Source: Candidatus Villigracilaceae bacterium (GTDB taxonomy: Bacteria > Chloroflexota > Anaerolineae > Anaerolineales > Villigracilaceae). Taken from it: a stretch of DNA of 64,000 nucleotides. Below, in pieces: positions 1 through 7,226 of the stretch. The stretch lies in the NCBI GenBank assembly GCA_026645935.1, contig JAPKMP010000019.1, positions 16,174 to 80,173 of the forward strand, given 5' to 3'. The position numbers and the translations under genes are program-made. Under the pieces are notes generated by a model. That model was not told where the DNA came from. It did no database searches and worked only from the letters and a program-made list of their open reading frames with translations. Positions within the stretch are counted from its first letter, which is position 1. The number at the start of each line of letters is the position of its first letter.

Positions 1-1
1 C

Positions 2-1249
2 GAACTCGGTCGCGCCGCACTGCGCTCATTGATACAGGAAGGCTCGCCACTTGGTCCGCTAAAGGTGATGGCAAAATACGTTGGGCGTTTCTTCCAAATT
101 CCGATTCCCGGCTTTCGCCCGTATGTGGTCTTCGGTCCCGAAGCGGCGCGAAAAGTGTTGGTGACCGATAGAAACAAATTGTTGTGGCGCAACACCGACC
201 CGGTGACCGACCTGCTACGGCGCGGCGTGCTGGTGACCGACGGCGAAGAGCACGATCGCTACCGCAGTTTGATGGAAACTCCGTTTCATCCATCGCAGTT
301 ATCGAAATACAATGAGATGATGATTCAACAGACCGAACGCGTTATATCCACCTGGCAGGACGGTCAGACCGTGGATATGCTGGTCGAAGGGCGTAAGATC
401 GCCCTGCTCATCATCATGCAGACTTTATTCAATAAAGACGCGTGGAATGACATTTCAAAGATATGGAATCCGATCCTCAAGACCATTCAATACATCTCAC
501 CGGGGGCATGGATCCTTTGGCGAAAGATGCCGAGGTTGGGATATGGAAGGTCGTTGAAGGTGATCGATAATTATATGTATGGAATCATTGATGAAAGAAG
601 GAAAGACGAAAGAAAGACAAACGATTTTCTACAACATTTGATCGACGCCGGGTTGAGCGATGACAACATCCGCGACCAGATGTTGACCATGCTCATCGCC
701 GGGCACGATACATCCACCGCTTTGTTCGCATGGACATTTGCCCTGCTCGGTCAACACCCTGAAATCCATGAAAAAGTGATACAGGAAATTGACCGTGCAG
801 AAGGTAAATATCAATTGCTGGATAACGTCATCAAAGAGTCGCTGCGGTTGTATCCGCCCATTCACATTGGCAACCGCCGGGTGGCAGAGGAAATTGAATT
901 TGCGGAGGGCAAAATCCCTGCCGAAGAGCGCATGTTCTACTCCATCTACCTCACCCATCGCGACCCGGAAATTTGGGAGAATGCTGAGCAGTTCTGCCCG
1001 GAACGTTTCGCCCACGGACGGAAAACTCCGCCAATGAGCTATATTCCGTTCGGTGGTGGTCCGCGGGCATGCATCGGCGCGGCGTTCGGTCAGGTCGAAG
1101 CGCGACTCGTCCTCGCTCACCTGCTCAAGAACTTTCGCTTTGAATTTACCGGTCACCCCATCCACGCGCACATGGGCGCAACATTGGAACCCAGACCGGG
1201 CGTACTGATGAAGGTTTTCCGTAGGTCGCGCTCGGAGCGTGATGAATAA
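2..1249 (+). CDS. Cytochrome P450, 5' end outside window
   Basis: Haem-thiolate monooxygenase. Counting from the TTG at 29, the I-helix oxygen-activation motif AGHDTST lies at residues 224-230, the K-helix ExxR at E270-R273, and the haem-binding loop FGGGPRACIG at 341-350 with proximal ligand Cys348. The frame stays open to the left edge (from base 2), so some tens of N-terminal residues are missing and the TTG at 29 is not the true start. The next gene is a lycopene cyclase 47 bases downstream, so a role as a carotenoid hydroxylase, as for Thermus CYP175A1, is the most likely one. That role is inferred from context; the P450 fold itself is certain. Confidence 0.93.
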   Translation, partial: ELGRAALRSLIQEGSPLGPLKVMAKYVGRFFQIPIPGFRPYVVFGPEAARKVLVTDRNKLLWRNTDPVTDLLRRGVLVTDGEEHDRYRSLMETPFHPSQLSKYNEMMIQQTERVISTWQDGQTVDMLVEGRKIALLIIMQTLFNKDAWNDISKIWNPILKTIQYISPGAWILWRKMPRLGYGRSLKVIDNYMYGIIDERRKDERKTNDFLQHLIDAGLSDDNIRDQMLTMLIAGHDTSTALFAWTFALLGQHPEIHEKVIQEIDRAEGKYQLLDNVIKESLRLYPPIHIGNRRVAEEIEFAEGKIPAEERMFYSIYLTHRDPEIWENAEQFCPERFAHGRKTPPMSYIPFGGGPRACIGAAFGQVEARLVLAHLLKNFRFEFTGHPIHAHMGATLEPRPGVLMKVFRRSRSERDE

Positions 1250-1296
1250 ACGGAATAACACACATGGCACGCTGTAAGCGTGCTCTTTAAACCATC

Positions 1297-2094
1297 ATGA
1301 CTTACTTTGGTTTTCTCTTACGCTTTCTCGTAATCCCCATCCTTGTCTTTCTCGCCATCGCATGGTGGGACAATAAAAACAACCGCCCGACATTAGGCTT
1401 CAAGAATGGCAAAGCGGTATGGATTGGTATTCTCATTCACATCATCCTTGCGGTGGCATACACAACACCGTGGGACAACTATCTGGTTGCCACCGGTGTT
1501 TGGTATTACAACCCAGACCTCGTGACCGGCATCGTGATCGGTTATGTGCCCATCGAAGAATATACCTTCTTTGTGCTGGAAACAATCCTTGCCGGTTTAT
1601 GGTGGTGGTTCCTCGCACGGCGCATCCCCGAACCGACAAACGAGTTCAAGCCCAGTAAAACCGGACGCATAATTTCGTTTGGTGTTCTGTTCGTCCTCTG
1701 GGTCATCTTCACCTACCTGTTCTTCTTTGGTGGCGTCGATCTGACCTATCTCTCCATCATTCTGTTCTGGGCGCTGCCTGCCATCTTCCCGCAAATGCTT
1801 TTTGGCGCTGATATCCTTTGGCATTATCGCAAGCTGGTCTTCACTGCGATCTTTGTCCCTGGGTTATATCTGTCGTTTATGGATATCATCGCGCTCACAG
1901 ACACCACCTGGTCAATCTCCAGGCAACAGACCACCGGTATCCTCTCCTTCAATATCCTGCCATTGGAAGAAGTCCTTTTCTTTTTCATCACCAACGTACT
2001 TATCGGTTTTGGAATGACGCTGTTGCTATCAATAATTGGCGTAAAACGCTTCGATGATTGGAAAACAAACAAATTCCGGGGCTTTCCTGCATAG
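1297..2094 (+). CDS. Lycopene cyclase, fused two-domain CrtYc-CrtYd type
   Basis: Integral membrane carotenoid cyclase of 265 residues that would close the ends of lycopene into rings. Two homologous halves are visible, each with the signature of the heterodimeric CrtYc/CrtYd family: VPIEEYTFF at residues 84-92 and LPLEEVLFFF at 221-230. Each is preceded by an Asp/Trp-bearing segment (TPWDN near 58; ALTDTTW near 199). About seven hydrophobic helices are apparent. In actinobacteria the halves are often separate genes; here they are one chain, as in archaeal and several Chloroflexota proteins. It follows the P450 by 47 bases and is probably cotranscribed. The rest of a carotenoid cluster presumably lies left of the window. 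Ring type cannot be read from sequence. Confidence 0.88.
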   Translation: MTYFGFLLRFLVIPILVFLAIAWWDNKNNRPTLGFKNGKAVWIGILIHIILAVAYTTPWDNYLVATGVWYYNPDLVTGIVIGYVPIEEYTFFVLETILAGLWWWFLARRIPEPTNEFKPSKTGRIISFGVLFVLWVIFTYLFFFGGVDLTYLSIILFWALPAIFPQMLFGADILWHYRKLVFTAIFVPGLYLSFMDIIALTDTTWSISRQQTTGILSFNILPLEEVLFFFITNVLIGFGMTLLLSIIGVKRFDDWKTNKFRGFPA

Positions 2095-2173
2095 CACTGA
2101 TACAACAACCAGCATATAATGGAACATCTTTCCCGTAAAACATCATTGTCCAAAATGCAAAAGCGAGGATGTT

Positions 2174-3016
2174 ATGAACGAGCAGGCGAAAAAAGCTCAA
2201 ACCCTTCTTTCACTCCATAACAACGGAAGACTGTTGATACTACCCAATGTCTGGAATCCCATCGGCGCACGAATGCTTCAGGCGAAAGGTTATTCCCCCG
2301 TTGCGACGGCCAGCGCAGCCATCGCCAAGTCTCTTGGCTATGGCGATGGAGAACAGATCAAATTGAGCACGATGCTGGAAATGGTCGCCCGCATAGTCCG
2401 CAGCGTTGAAATTCCCGTCACTGCGGATTTTGAGGCGGGATATTCCAGTTCCATTGAAGGTCTTCAGCAGAATATATCCCTGCTTCTCGATACCGGCGCT
2501 GTGGGCATCAATTTCGAAGACAGCTTCGATCACAGCTCGCGGCTCCGCCCCGTCCCTGAACAAGTGGAGCGCATCAAAGCTGTCCGCGAAGCAGCGTCTC
2601 GGAAGGGAATCCACCTCGTCGTCAACGCCAGAGCCGATAGCTTCTTCGCCGAAGGGTTCTCCACCGACGAAGAACGAATCGAAGATGTCATCACCCGTTC
2701 GAATGCCTACATCCAGGCTGGGGCGGATTGCGTTTACCCCATCGGGCGCGGCGACAGGGAAACACTCTCCATCTTACGGAATCGCATCTCCGCTCCAATC
2801 AATGTGTTGGCTTCAACAAAGACAGCCAGCCTGAAAGAGCTGCAAGAACTCGGCATTAATCGCGTAAGTTATGGTCCGTCCGTCTTTCGATCCCTGCTTG
2901 CAAAAATGTCGGATATGTATGATGAAATAAAGGGCATGGGGAGCAACGATATCGTCATGAACGGGCTTTGGAGCGGCGCAGACGTCAAACCTTTCCTGAT
3001 CCCTGGAAGGGAATGA
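2174..3016 (+). CDS. Isocitrate lyase/PEP mutase superfamily enzyme
   Basis: TIM-barrel enzyme of 280 residues in the PEP mutase / oxaloacetate decarboxylase / methylisocitrate lyase superfamily, which makes or breaks C-C or P-C bonds next to a carboxylate through a Mg2+-bound enolate. Visible family blocks are LPNVWNP (23-29), the metal-site motif ADFEAGY (84-90, Asp85 and Glu87), GINFEDS (111-117) and NARAD (151-155). The start ATG at 2174 has a GAGG ribosome-binding site about seven bases upstream. No phosphonate genes flank it, so a phosphonate role is unsupported; a 2-methylisocitrate lyase-like or oxaloacetate decarboxylase-like activity is equally possible. Substrate unknown. Confidence 0.85.
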   Translation: MNEQAKKAQTLLSLHNNGRLLILPNVWNPIGARMLQAKGYSPVATASAAIAKSLGYGDGEQIKLSTMLEMVARIVRSVEIPVTADFEAGYSSSIEGLQQNISLLLDTGAVGINFEDSFDHSSRLRPVPEQVERIKAVREAASRKGIHLVVNARADSFFAEGFSTDEERIEDVITRSNAYIQAGADCVYPIGRGDRETLSILRNRISAPINVLASTKTASLKELQELGINRVSYGPSVFRSLLAKMSDMYDEIKGMGSNDIVMNGLWSGADVKPFLIPGRE

Positions 3017-3308
3017 GGAACTTATCACCGAATCTTGGTGTTATTTGGAGCACAGGAGTCGGGGATTGATTATTTAGGTAATTAAAATTTCGAATTATAG
3101 GGGACAGTGCGTCAATAAACGCATACATTCTCGTTGTTTTCATATTTACCCCAAAGGTCATATATCAGGGCAATGTTCTTTTTCAGAGTGAATTGCCACA
3201 AAATCAGAAACCTGGTTCGATGCCGCTGAGGCAGATCAATTGCAGCTTTTGTTGATTCCAATGTAACTTTTTCGGTTGATATGTGTAATGTTGATTAGAG
3301 ATAGGCAG
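3017..3308. other. Intergenic region, no gene seen
   Basis: A gap of 292 bases between the PEP mutase-family gene and the ECF sigma gene. It is AT-rich with no convincing coding sequence, tRNA or strong terminator. The 3' part presumably carries the promoter of the sigma operon: TGTAAC at 3262-3267 resembles an ECF-type -35 element, but I cannot assign a matching -10 with confidence. Confidence 0.4.
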
Positions 3309-3821
3309 ATGCTTACATTCCACAAGATCTATGAGCGATATTCCAGGGATGTCTATCGCTATTCCTTCTGGCTTTCAGGAAGCGCGGAGGATGCCGACGA
3401 TATTACCTCTGAAACCTTCATTCGCGCCTGGGTGGGGCGCGATAAAATCCGCACGGAAACGGTCAAGGCATTTCTCCTGGCAATCGCCCGGAACTTGTAT
3501 TTGAACCAAAGACGACGCGAGAAACGCCACGTGGATTTAAGTTCCGAGCATGTCGATCCGCATCCCGGTCCCGACCATCAAGTTGAATCCCGTCAGGAGT
3601 TGGAGCGCGCCATGAATACCTTGCGGTCGTTGAATGAGGTCGACCGGACAGCGTTCCTGTTACGGGTACAACACGAATTGCCCTATGAAGAGATCGCCCG
3701 CATCCTGCAATTACCACCAACTACAGTCAAAGTGAAGATACATCGAACAAGATTGAAACTGGCCGCCCGAGAGATTGGAGAAACAAATGAAGGAAAAAAT
3801 TCCCCAACACCTGATTCTTGA
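3309..3821 (+). CDS. RNA polymerase sigma factor, ECF (sigma-70 family)
   Basis: Extracytoplasmic-function sigma factor of 170 residues. Region 2 is visible as the N-terminal helices (FHKIYERYSRDVYRYSFWL) followed by the DADDITSETFIRAW segment that contacts the -10 element and core polymerase. Region 4 is the C-terminal helix-turn-helix (LPYEEIARILQLPPTTVKVKI) that reads the -35. The ATG at 3309 is preferred because AGAGATAGG sits just upstream and homologues begin near this point; ATG 3288 is in frame but lacks a ribosome site. The 3' end overlaps the next gene by 35 bases, the usual arrangement of a sigma factor with its membrane anti-sigma factor. The inducing signal is unknown. Confidence 0.9.
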   Translation: MLTFHKIYERYSRDVYRYSFWLSGSAEDADDITSETFIRAWVGRDKIRTETVKAFLLAIARNLYLNQRRREKRHVDLSSEHVDPHPGPDHQVESRQELERAMNTLRSLNEVDRTAFLLRVQHELPYEEIARILQLPPTTVKVKIHRTRLKLAAREIGETNEGKNSPTPDS

Positions 3822-4182
3822 CTTATTGCCTCTTTATCTTTCTGATGAAGTGAGCGACGAGACTCGGAATCTGATCGAAGAATATCTAAAGACGGACCCC
3901 CAATTGGCAACTCTCGCAAAGCAGGCGAAGATTGCGACATCCTTGCAGGAGATCCCTGCGCCAACCAATAAGGAGACTGAAATGGAAGCGTTCAAGAAGG
4001 CAAGAAAACTCATGATCCAACACAATGTTTTTCTGGGACTGGCTGTATTTTCCACGTTATTCGCAGTTCCGGGCACAATCTCACTACGAGATGAAGATCC
4101 ACTCGCACCGTTTCTGTTTTTCGGTGTGGCGATCATTTTCTGGATCGCTTTCTTCATCGTGAACAGGAAACTCGGCGAATAA
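3787..4182 (+). CDS. Membrane anti-sigma factor, zinc motif absent
   Basis: Protein of 131 residues with an N-terminal helical domain like the zf-HC2 anti-sigma domain (HLILDLLPLYLSDEVSDE, then a helix that would clasp the sigma factor) and two hydrophobic segments near residues 77-95 and 103-123. The usual HxxxCxxC zinc motif is missing: the positions carry hydrophobic and acidic residues. Start ATG 3787 has GGAG eight bases upstream; the in-frame TTG at 3775 is less likely. It overlaps the sigma gene by 35 bases, implying translational coupling and fixed stoichiometry. Role inferred from position and architecture. Confidence 0.78.
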   Translation: MKEKIPQHLILDLLPLYLSDEVSDETRNLIEEYLKTDPQLATLAKQAKIATSLQEIPAPTNKETEMEAFKKARKLMIQHNVFLGLAVFSTLFAVPGTISLRDEDPLAPFLFFGVAIIFWIAFFIVNRKLGE

Positions 4183-4194
4183 CGACTCAAGGAT

Positions 4195-4227
4195 AAAAAG
4201 GCGGCTGCCTGAAGCAGCCGCCTTTTT
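4195..4227 (+). terminator. Rho-independent terminator after sigma/anti-sigma operon
   Basis: A-run, a GC-rich 9-bp stem (GGCGGCTGC at 4200-4208 pairing with GCAGCCGCC at 4214-4222), a 5-base loop, then five T. It is nearly symmetrical and could also stop minus-strand transcripts. Confidence 0.92.
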
Positions 4228-4233
4228 GTGGAG

Positions 4234-4278
4234 CCATTCCTATTGACAATAATAATCCTATATAGTACCATTCCTATT
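4234..4278. repeat. 11-base direct repeats in AT-rich promoter region
   Basis: CCATTCCTATT occurs at 4234-4244 and again at 4268-4278, 34 bases apart, in a very AT-rich stretch just upstream of the DUF2269 gene. TTGACA at 4243-4248 overlaps the first copy and is a possible -35 element. The spacing of about three helical turns would suit a regulator binding one face of DNA, but no regulator is identified. Confidence 0.45.
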
Positions 4279-4307
4279 ATATACTATAAATTAGCGATAT
4301 ATAAAAA

Positions 4308-4760
4308 ATGCTCTATACAATTCTCAAATACGTTCACATCGTTTCAGCCATTGCGGCACTTGGGGTAAATATCACCTACCCTTTATGGTTTTTCCGCACC
4401 CGAAATCAAAGAGAAGCACTTGTCTTCACGCTCCGGACGATAAAAATCATCGACGAATGGATCGCAGTACCTGCTTACGTCCTTCTTTTACCATCCGGGT
4501 GGTGGCTTGCCGCCATTGCGGGCTGGCCATTGACCACACCCTGGATATTCATCTCGCTCGTTTTATATACCCTTCTTTCTATTGTCGGGCTGGCAATCTT
4601 CACCCCTGCCCTCAAAAAACAAATAAAAACTGCTGAAATTGAAGGGTGTGACACAGCCAATTACAAAAAAATCGCACATCGCACAAATACCATAAGCATT
4701 GCCTTAAACATCGTGGTTCTGGTAATTATCTTCTTGATGATCGCCAAACCTGCGTTTTAA
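4308..4760 (+). CDS. DUF2269 family membrane protein
   Basis: Small integral membrane protein of 150 residues with four predicted helices. The start LYTILKYVHIVSAIAALGVN is the characteristic first helix of DUF2269, with a conserved His in helix 1 that in related haem or copper-binding small membrane proteins could be a ligand. Function of the family is not established. It sits alone behind the terminator of the sigma operon with an AT-rich promoter region of its own. Confidence 0.75.
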   Translation: MLYTILKYVHIVSAIAALGVNITYPLWFFRTRNQREALVFTLRTIKIIDEWIAVPAYVLLLPSGWWLAAIAGWPLTTPWIFISLVLYTLLSIVGLAIFTPALKKQIKTAEIEGCDTANYKKIAHRTNTISIALNIVVLVIIFLMIAKPAF

Positions 4761-4826
4761 TTTTTGGGATCGTCCCTCGGCACGATTTGCTTAAACCTCC
4801 ACCATTGATTTGCCCCAGGTAATTTC

Positions 4827-5396
4827 ATGCAAAACAACCAAACTCGGAAAGCACGCCGTCCACGAAGGATCATTTCCGTCCTTTCGGGCAACGCGATTCA
4901 GATTGTCGGGACTGTTCTAGGCTCTTTATTGTTGTGGTTCAGTATGCAACCGGTCGATACGGGTGTGCGCACGCCTGCAATGGTTGGAGGTTATCTGCTA
5001 ATATATTTTAATTCACATTCCTTGACGCACTTTATAATCGGAAGACTGATCGGCATAGACTTCAAACACTATTCGATCGGGGGTTCATCTCACGCTTCAT
5101 CTTATCTCCCCGTCCTAAGAAGCATATTTGAACGTCTTCCATTTTTTTCAGCACATACCGACCCTTCATCCATGAAAAAAGCGTCGCGATATGCGAAAGC
5201 ATTGATGTTTGCCGCAGGTATCGCAGGCACTGTCACTTTCTGCACTTTTGCATCGTTTTTGGCATACCGCGCGGAAGTACCGGGTGGATCCACGTTGTTG
5301 ATCTTCAACATGATCTGGCAATTAAGTTCGATCATCGCTGAAACGCGGCCATCCGGTGATCTCGGAAAAGCGTACCAAGCCATTCGGAATGAATAG
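4827..5396 (+). CDS. Membrane protein of unknown function with HSxxH motif
   Basis: Protein of 189 residues with a basic N-terminus, then about four hydrophobic helices. A short motif NSHSLTHFIIGRLIGI (residues 62-77) places two histidines at the start of a helix followed by Gly and Arg, recalling the zinc motif of polytopic M50 peptidases, but HExxH itself is absent and the catalytic Glu is not there. I do not recognise the family with confidence. The stop codon at 5394-5396 touches the ribosome site of the padR gene, so the two are probably cotranscribed. Confidence 0.6.
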   Translation: MQNNQTRKARRPRRIISVLSGNAIQIVGTVLGSLLLWFSMQPVDTGVRTPAMVGGYLLIYFNSHSLTHFIIGRLIGIDFKHYSIGGSSHASSYLPVLRSIFERLPFFSAHTDPSSMKKASRYAKALMFAAGIAGTVTFCTFASFLAYRAEVPGGSTLLIFNMIWQLSSIIAETRPSGDLGKAYQAIRNE

Positions 5397-5407
5397 GAGT
5401 GTTAGCC

Positions 5408-5959
5408 ATGCCGCTCTCGCACGCAATTCTCGGTTTTTTAGAATTTCGCCCGCTGACCGGATACGACCTCAAAAAATACTTCGACCAATCCATTGCGCAT
5501 TTTTGGTCTGCTACAAAAAGTCATATCTACCAGGCACTCGAAAAACTCGAGAAGGATGGACTGGTCTCATCACAAATAATCCCCCAGGAAGGCAAACCAA
5601 ATCGAAGGGAATATCAAATTACCGAAACAGGGCGCGCCGAACTGCGCCGCTGGCTGACCTCGCCATTGCCACCTGGACAACTCCGTGAAGGCTGGTTGAT
5701 TCAGGTGTTCTTTTCCCATAAAAGTTCAAATGAAGAAATCGTGACACTGCTGGAAGCGCGGAGGAAAACGATAGGCGAAAGATTGGATATCTATCGCACC
5801 GTCGTGCAGGATGTTATCACCCAGAACGCAGAAAGGGTTGGGGTCGAACGCGCCAAACAATTGTGGCAGATCACTCTCGATCATGGAATTGACTATTACG
5901 AGTTTGAAATCGACTGGCTCGAAAAAGTGATCGATCGTGTAAACACGCTGCCGCATTGA
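5408..5959 (+). CDS. PadR family transcriptional regulator
   Basis: Winged-helix regulator of 183 residues. The N-terminal domain shows the PadR pattern: LSHAILGFLEFRPLTGYDLKK, the recognition helix region with WSATKSHIYQALEKLEKDGLV, and the wing RREYQITETGRAEL. The C-terminal half (about 90-180) is the helical dimerisation domain of the PadR-s2/Vir_act_alpha_C type. Start ATG 5408 has GGAG eight bases upstream overlapping the preceding stop codon. PadR proteins are usually repressors released by small phenolic or lipophilic ligands; the target is most likely its own operon with the upstream membrane gene. Confidence 0.88.
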   Translation: MPLSHAILGFLEFRPLTGYDLKKYFDQSIAHFWSATKSHIYQALEKLEKDGLVSSQIIPQEGKPNRREYQITETGRAELRRWLTSPLPPGQLREGWLIQVFFSHKSSNEEIVTLLEARRKTIGERLDIYRTVVQDVITQNAERVGVERAKQLWQITLDHGIDYYEFEIDWLEKVIDRVNTLPH

Positions 5960-6064
5960 TATAAGATCCTATCGATTACATCAGCAGGACCATCATAGGG
6001 TTGCCAGTCGCTGAATACCCAACCATGATTGATAATAGCGTAACTTTTCAAAAGGACATTCACA

Positions 6065-6691
6065 ATGCCACAAATCGATAAATTGAGTGCCCGTGAACAG
6101 GAAGTGGTAAAACTACTTCTGCAAGGCAAAAGCAACAAGTTGATTGCCTGGTCTCTCGGCATTTCAGACCGCACGGTTGAATTTCATCTGAAGAATATTT
6201 ACGCCAAGTTTCAAGTAAGCTCCAGGGTTGAGTTGATTTTAGAACTGGGCAAAGCCGCAGGTGAGCTGGAATCCAAAAACCTAGGGTATTCCACAGTTGT
6301 TGACATCATGGAAAGCGCCGAAAATGGAGGTAGGCTCGATTCACAGATGGGTCTAGCCGCATCTCTCAGAGCAACCGTCTCTATAATAGTTAAGGAGCTA
6401 TTCATGAAAATACTAATGAAAAATCCCAGCGCTTTTCTTCCACCGGTACTGTCGTTTGCCGCTCTTGTCACTTTAATTGCCCATGTGGCTATCTCCGGAT
6501 TTGCCCCCCAGGCAGATGAAGGAACTGCCGCACATATATGGCAAATCTTAATGGCTGCACAGTTACCAATTATTGCAATATTCATTTTTAAATGGTTGCC
6601 CAAAAAGCCAATACAGGCTTTGGCAGTATTGGCTTTACAAGGTGGTGCCGCCCTTGCGGCGCTTGCTCCGGTTGTTTTGCTCAAATTTTAG
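6065..6691 (+). CDS. LuxR-type HTH protein with C-terminal membrane domain
   Basis: Protein of 208 residues. Residues 5-62 form a clear LuxR/GerE DNA-binding domain (LSAREQEVVKLLLQGKSNKLIA, then SDRTVEFHLKNIYAKF). A linker follows, and the C-terminal half has three hydrophobic helices near residues 127-146, 161-180 and 183-205. There is no receiver, PAS or autoinducer domain. The layout suggests a membrane-tethered regulator whose helices sense the membrane or an unknown partner. Start ATG 6065 follows an AAAGGA site. No partner gene is adjacent. Confidence 0.8.
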   Translation: MPQIDKLSAREQEVVKLLLQGKSNKLIAWSLGISDRTVEFHLKNIYAKFQVSSRVELILELGKAAGELESKNLGYSTVVDIMESAENGGRLDSQMGLAASLRATVSIIVKELFMKILMKNPSAFLPPVLSFAALVTLIAHVAISGFAPQADEGTAAHIWQILMAAQLPIIAIFIFKWLPKKPIQALAVLALQGGAALAALAPVVLLKF

Positions 6692-6758
6692 AATGATTTC
6701 CTGATAGAAGCGCACCCTATCAGCTATCCAAAGAAATTGGAATGGGCTCAAGTGCATA

Positions 6759-6983
6759 TCAGACCCAACCTTTTGTGATTTCCGCGCTGATACGGAAGTC
6801 TAACTATGATATCAGAAGATTCATTGATGGGTTTTCCATAACCAAATATTAACCTTGACTCTCCCATTGTGGGAGAGTTTATGATTGGCGGTGAAAGTCA
6901 CTAGATTCAAGGTCTTGAAATAGGAAGAAAATATGAATTACTGAATCTCGGTGGTTCCAGCGGATTTCAGACCCAACCTTTTG
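6759..6983. repeat. Pair of 17-base direct repeats
   Basis: TCAGACCCAACCTTTTG is found at 6759-6775 and 6967-6983. The copies are identical and 208 bases apart, and they bracket the MerR-type promoter. Sequence outside the copies differs. Confidence 0.8.
6855..6885 (+). promoter_or_regulatory. MerR-family-type promoter with 19-bp spacer and dyad
   Basis: TTGACT at 6855-6860 and TATGAT at 6880-6885 are separated by 19 bases, which is over-long for sigma-70 but typical of promoters activated by MerR-family regulators. The spacer holds a perfect 9-bp dyad (ACTCTCCCA at 6858-6866, TGGGAGAGT at 6870-6878) centred between the two elements, as in BmrR/TipA-type operators. The dyad could also form an RNA hairpin, but only three T follow and the promoter reading fits better. 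No MerR gene follows. Confidence 0.75.
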
Positions 6984-7226
6984 ACCCTGATTCGGGCATT
7001 AATTCAAGGAGAAGAATACCAGACGATGGCAATTGATCGTTCCCTCAATAGACTCGGTCGACAGGGCTTTAATCGAGCCGAGACCGATGGGAAGTCATGT
7101 AATGTGCTGCTGATGACCGGTTGGCATTGAAACCTGATTCTCTCTTGAGATTGAGCCAGCCGGATACAGACCGGTTGATTGCTGAAATCTGATTTGTTAA
7201 CCAAGATAAATATCGAAAGGGAAATC

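Larger units (their letters stand above)
6692..7226. other. Intergenic region with orphan regulatory elements
   Basis: A gap of 535 bases without a convincing gene. It holds two copies of a 17-base direct repeat and, between them, a MerR-type promoter (listed separately). Downstream of that promoter a ribosome-site-like AGGAAG precedes ATG AAT TAC TGA, a three-codon frame that stops at once. The remainder (6990-7226) is non-coding and leads to the ribosome site of the TPR gene. Confidence 0.6.

Noticed and set aside
3200..3240. GGTTCGATGCC resembling a tRNA T-arm
   Set aside because: No acceptor stem, anticodon arm or D-arm can be fitted around it.
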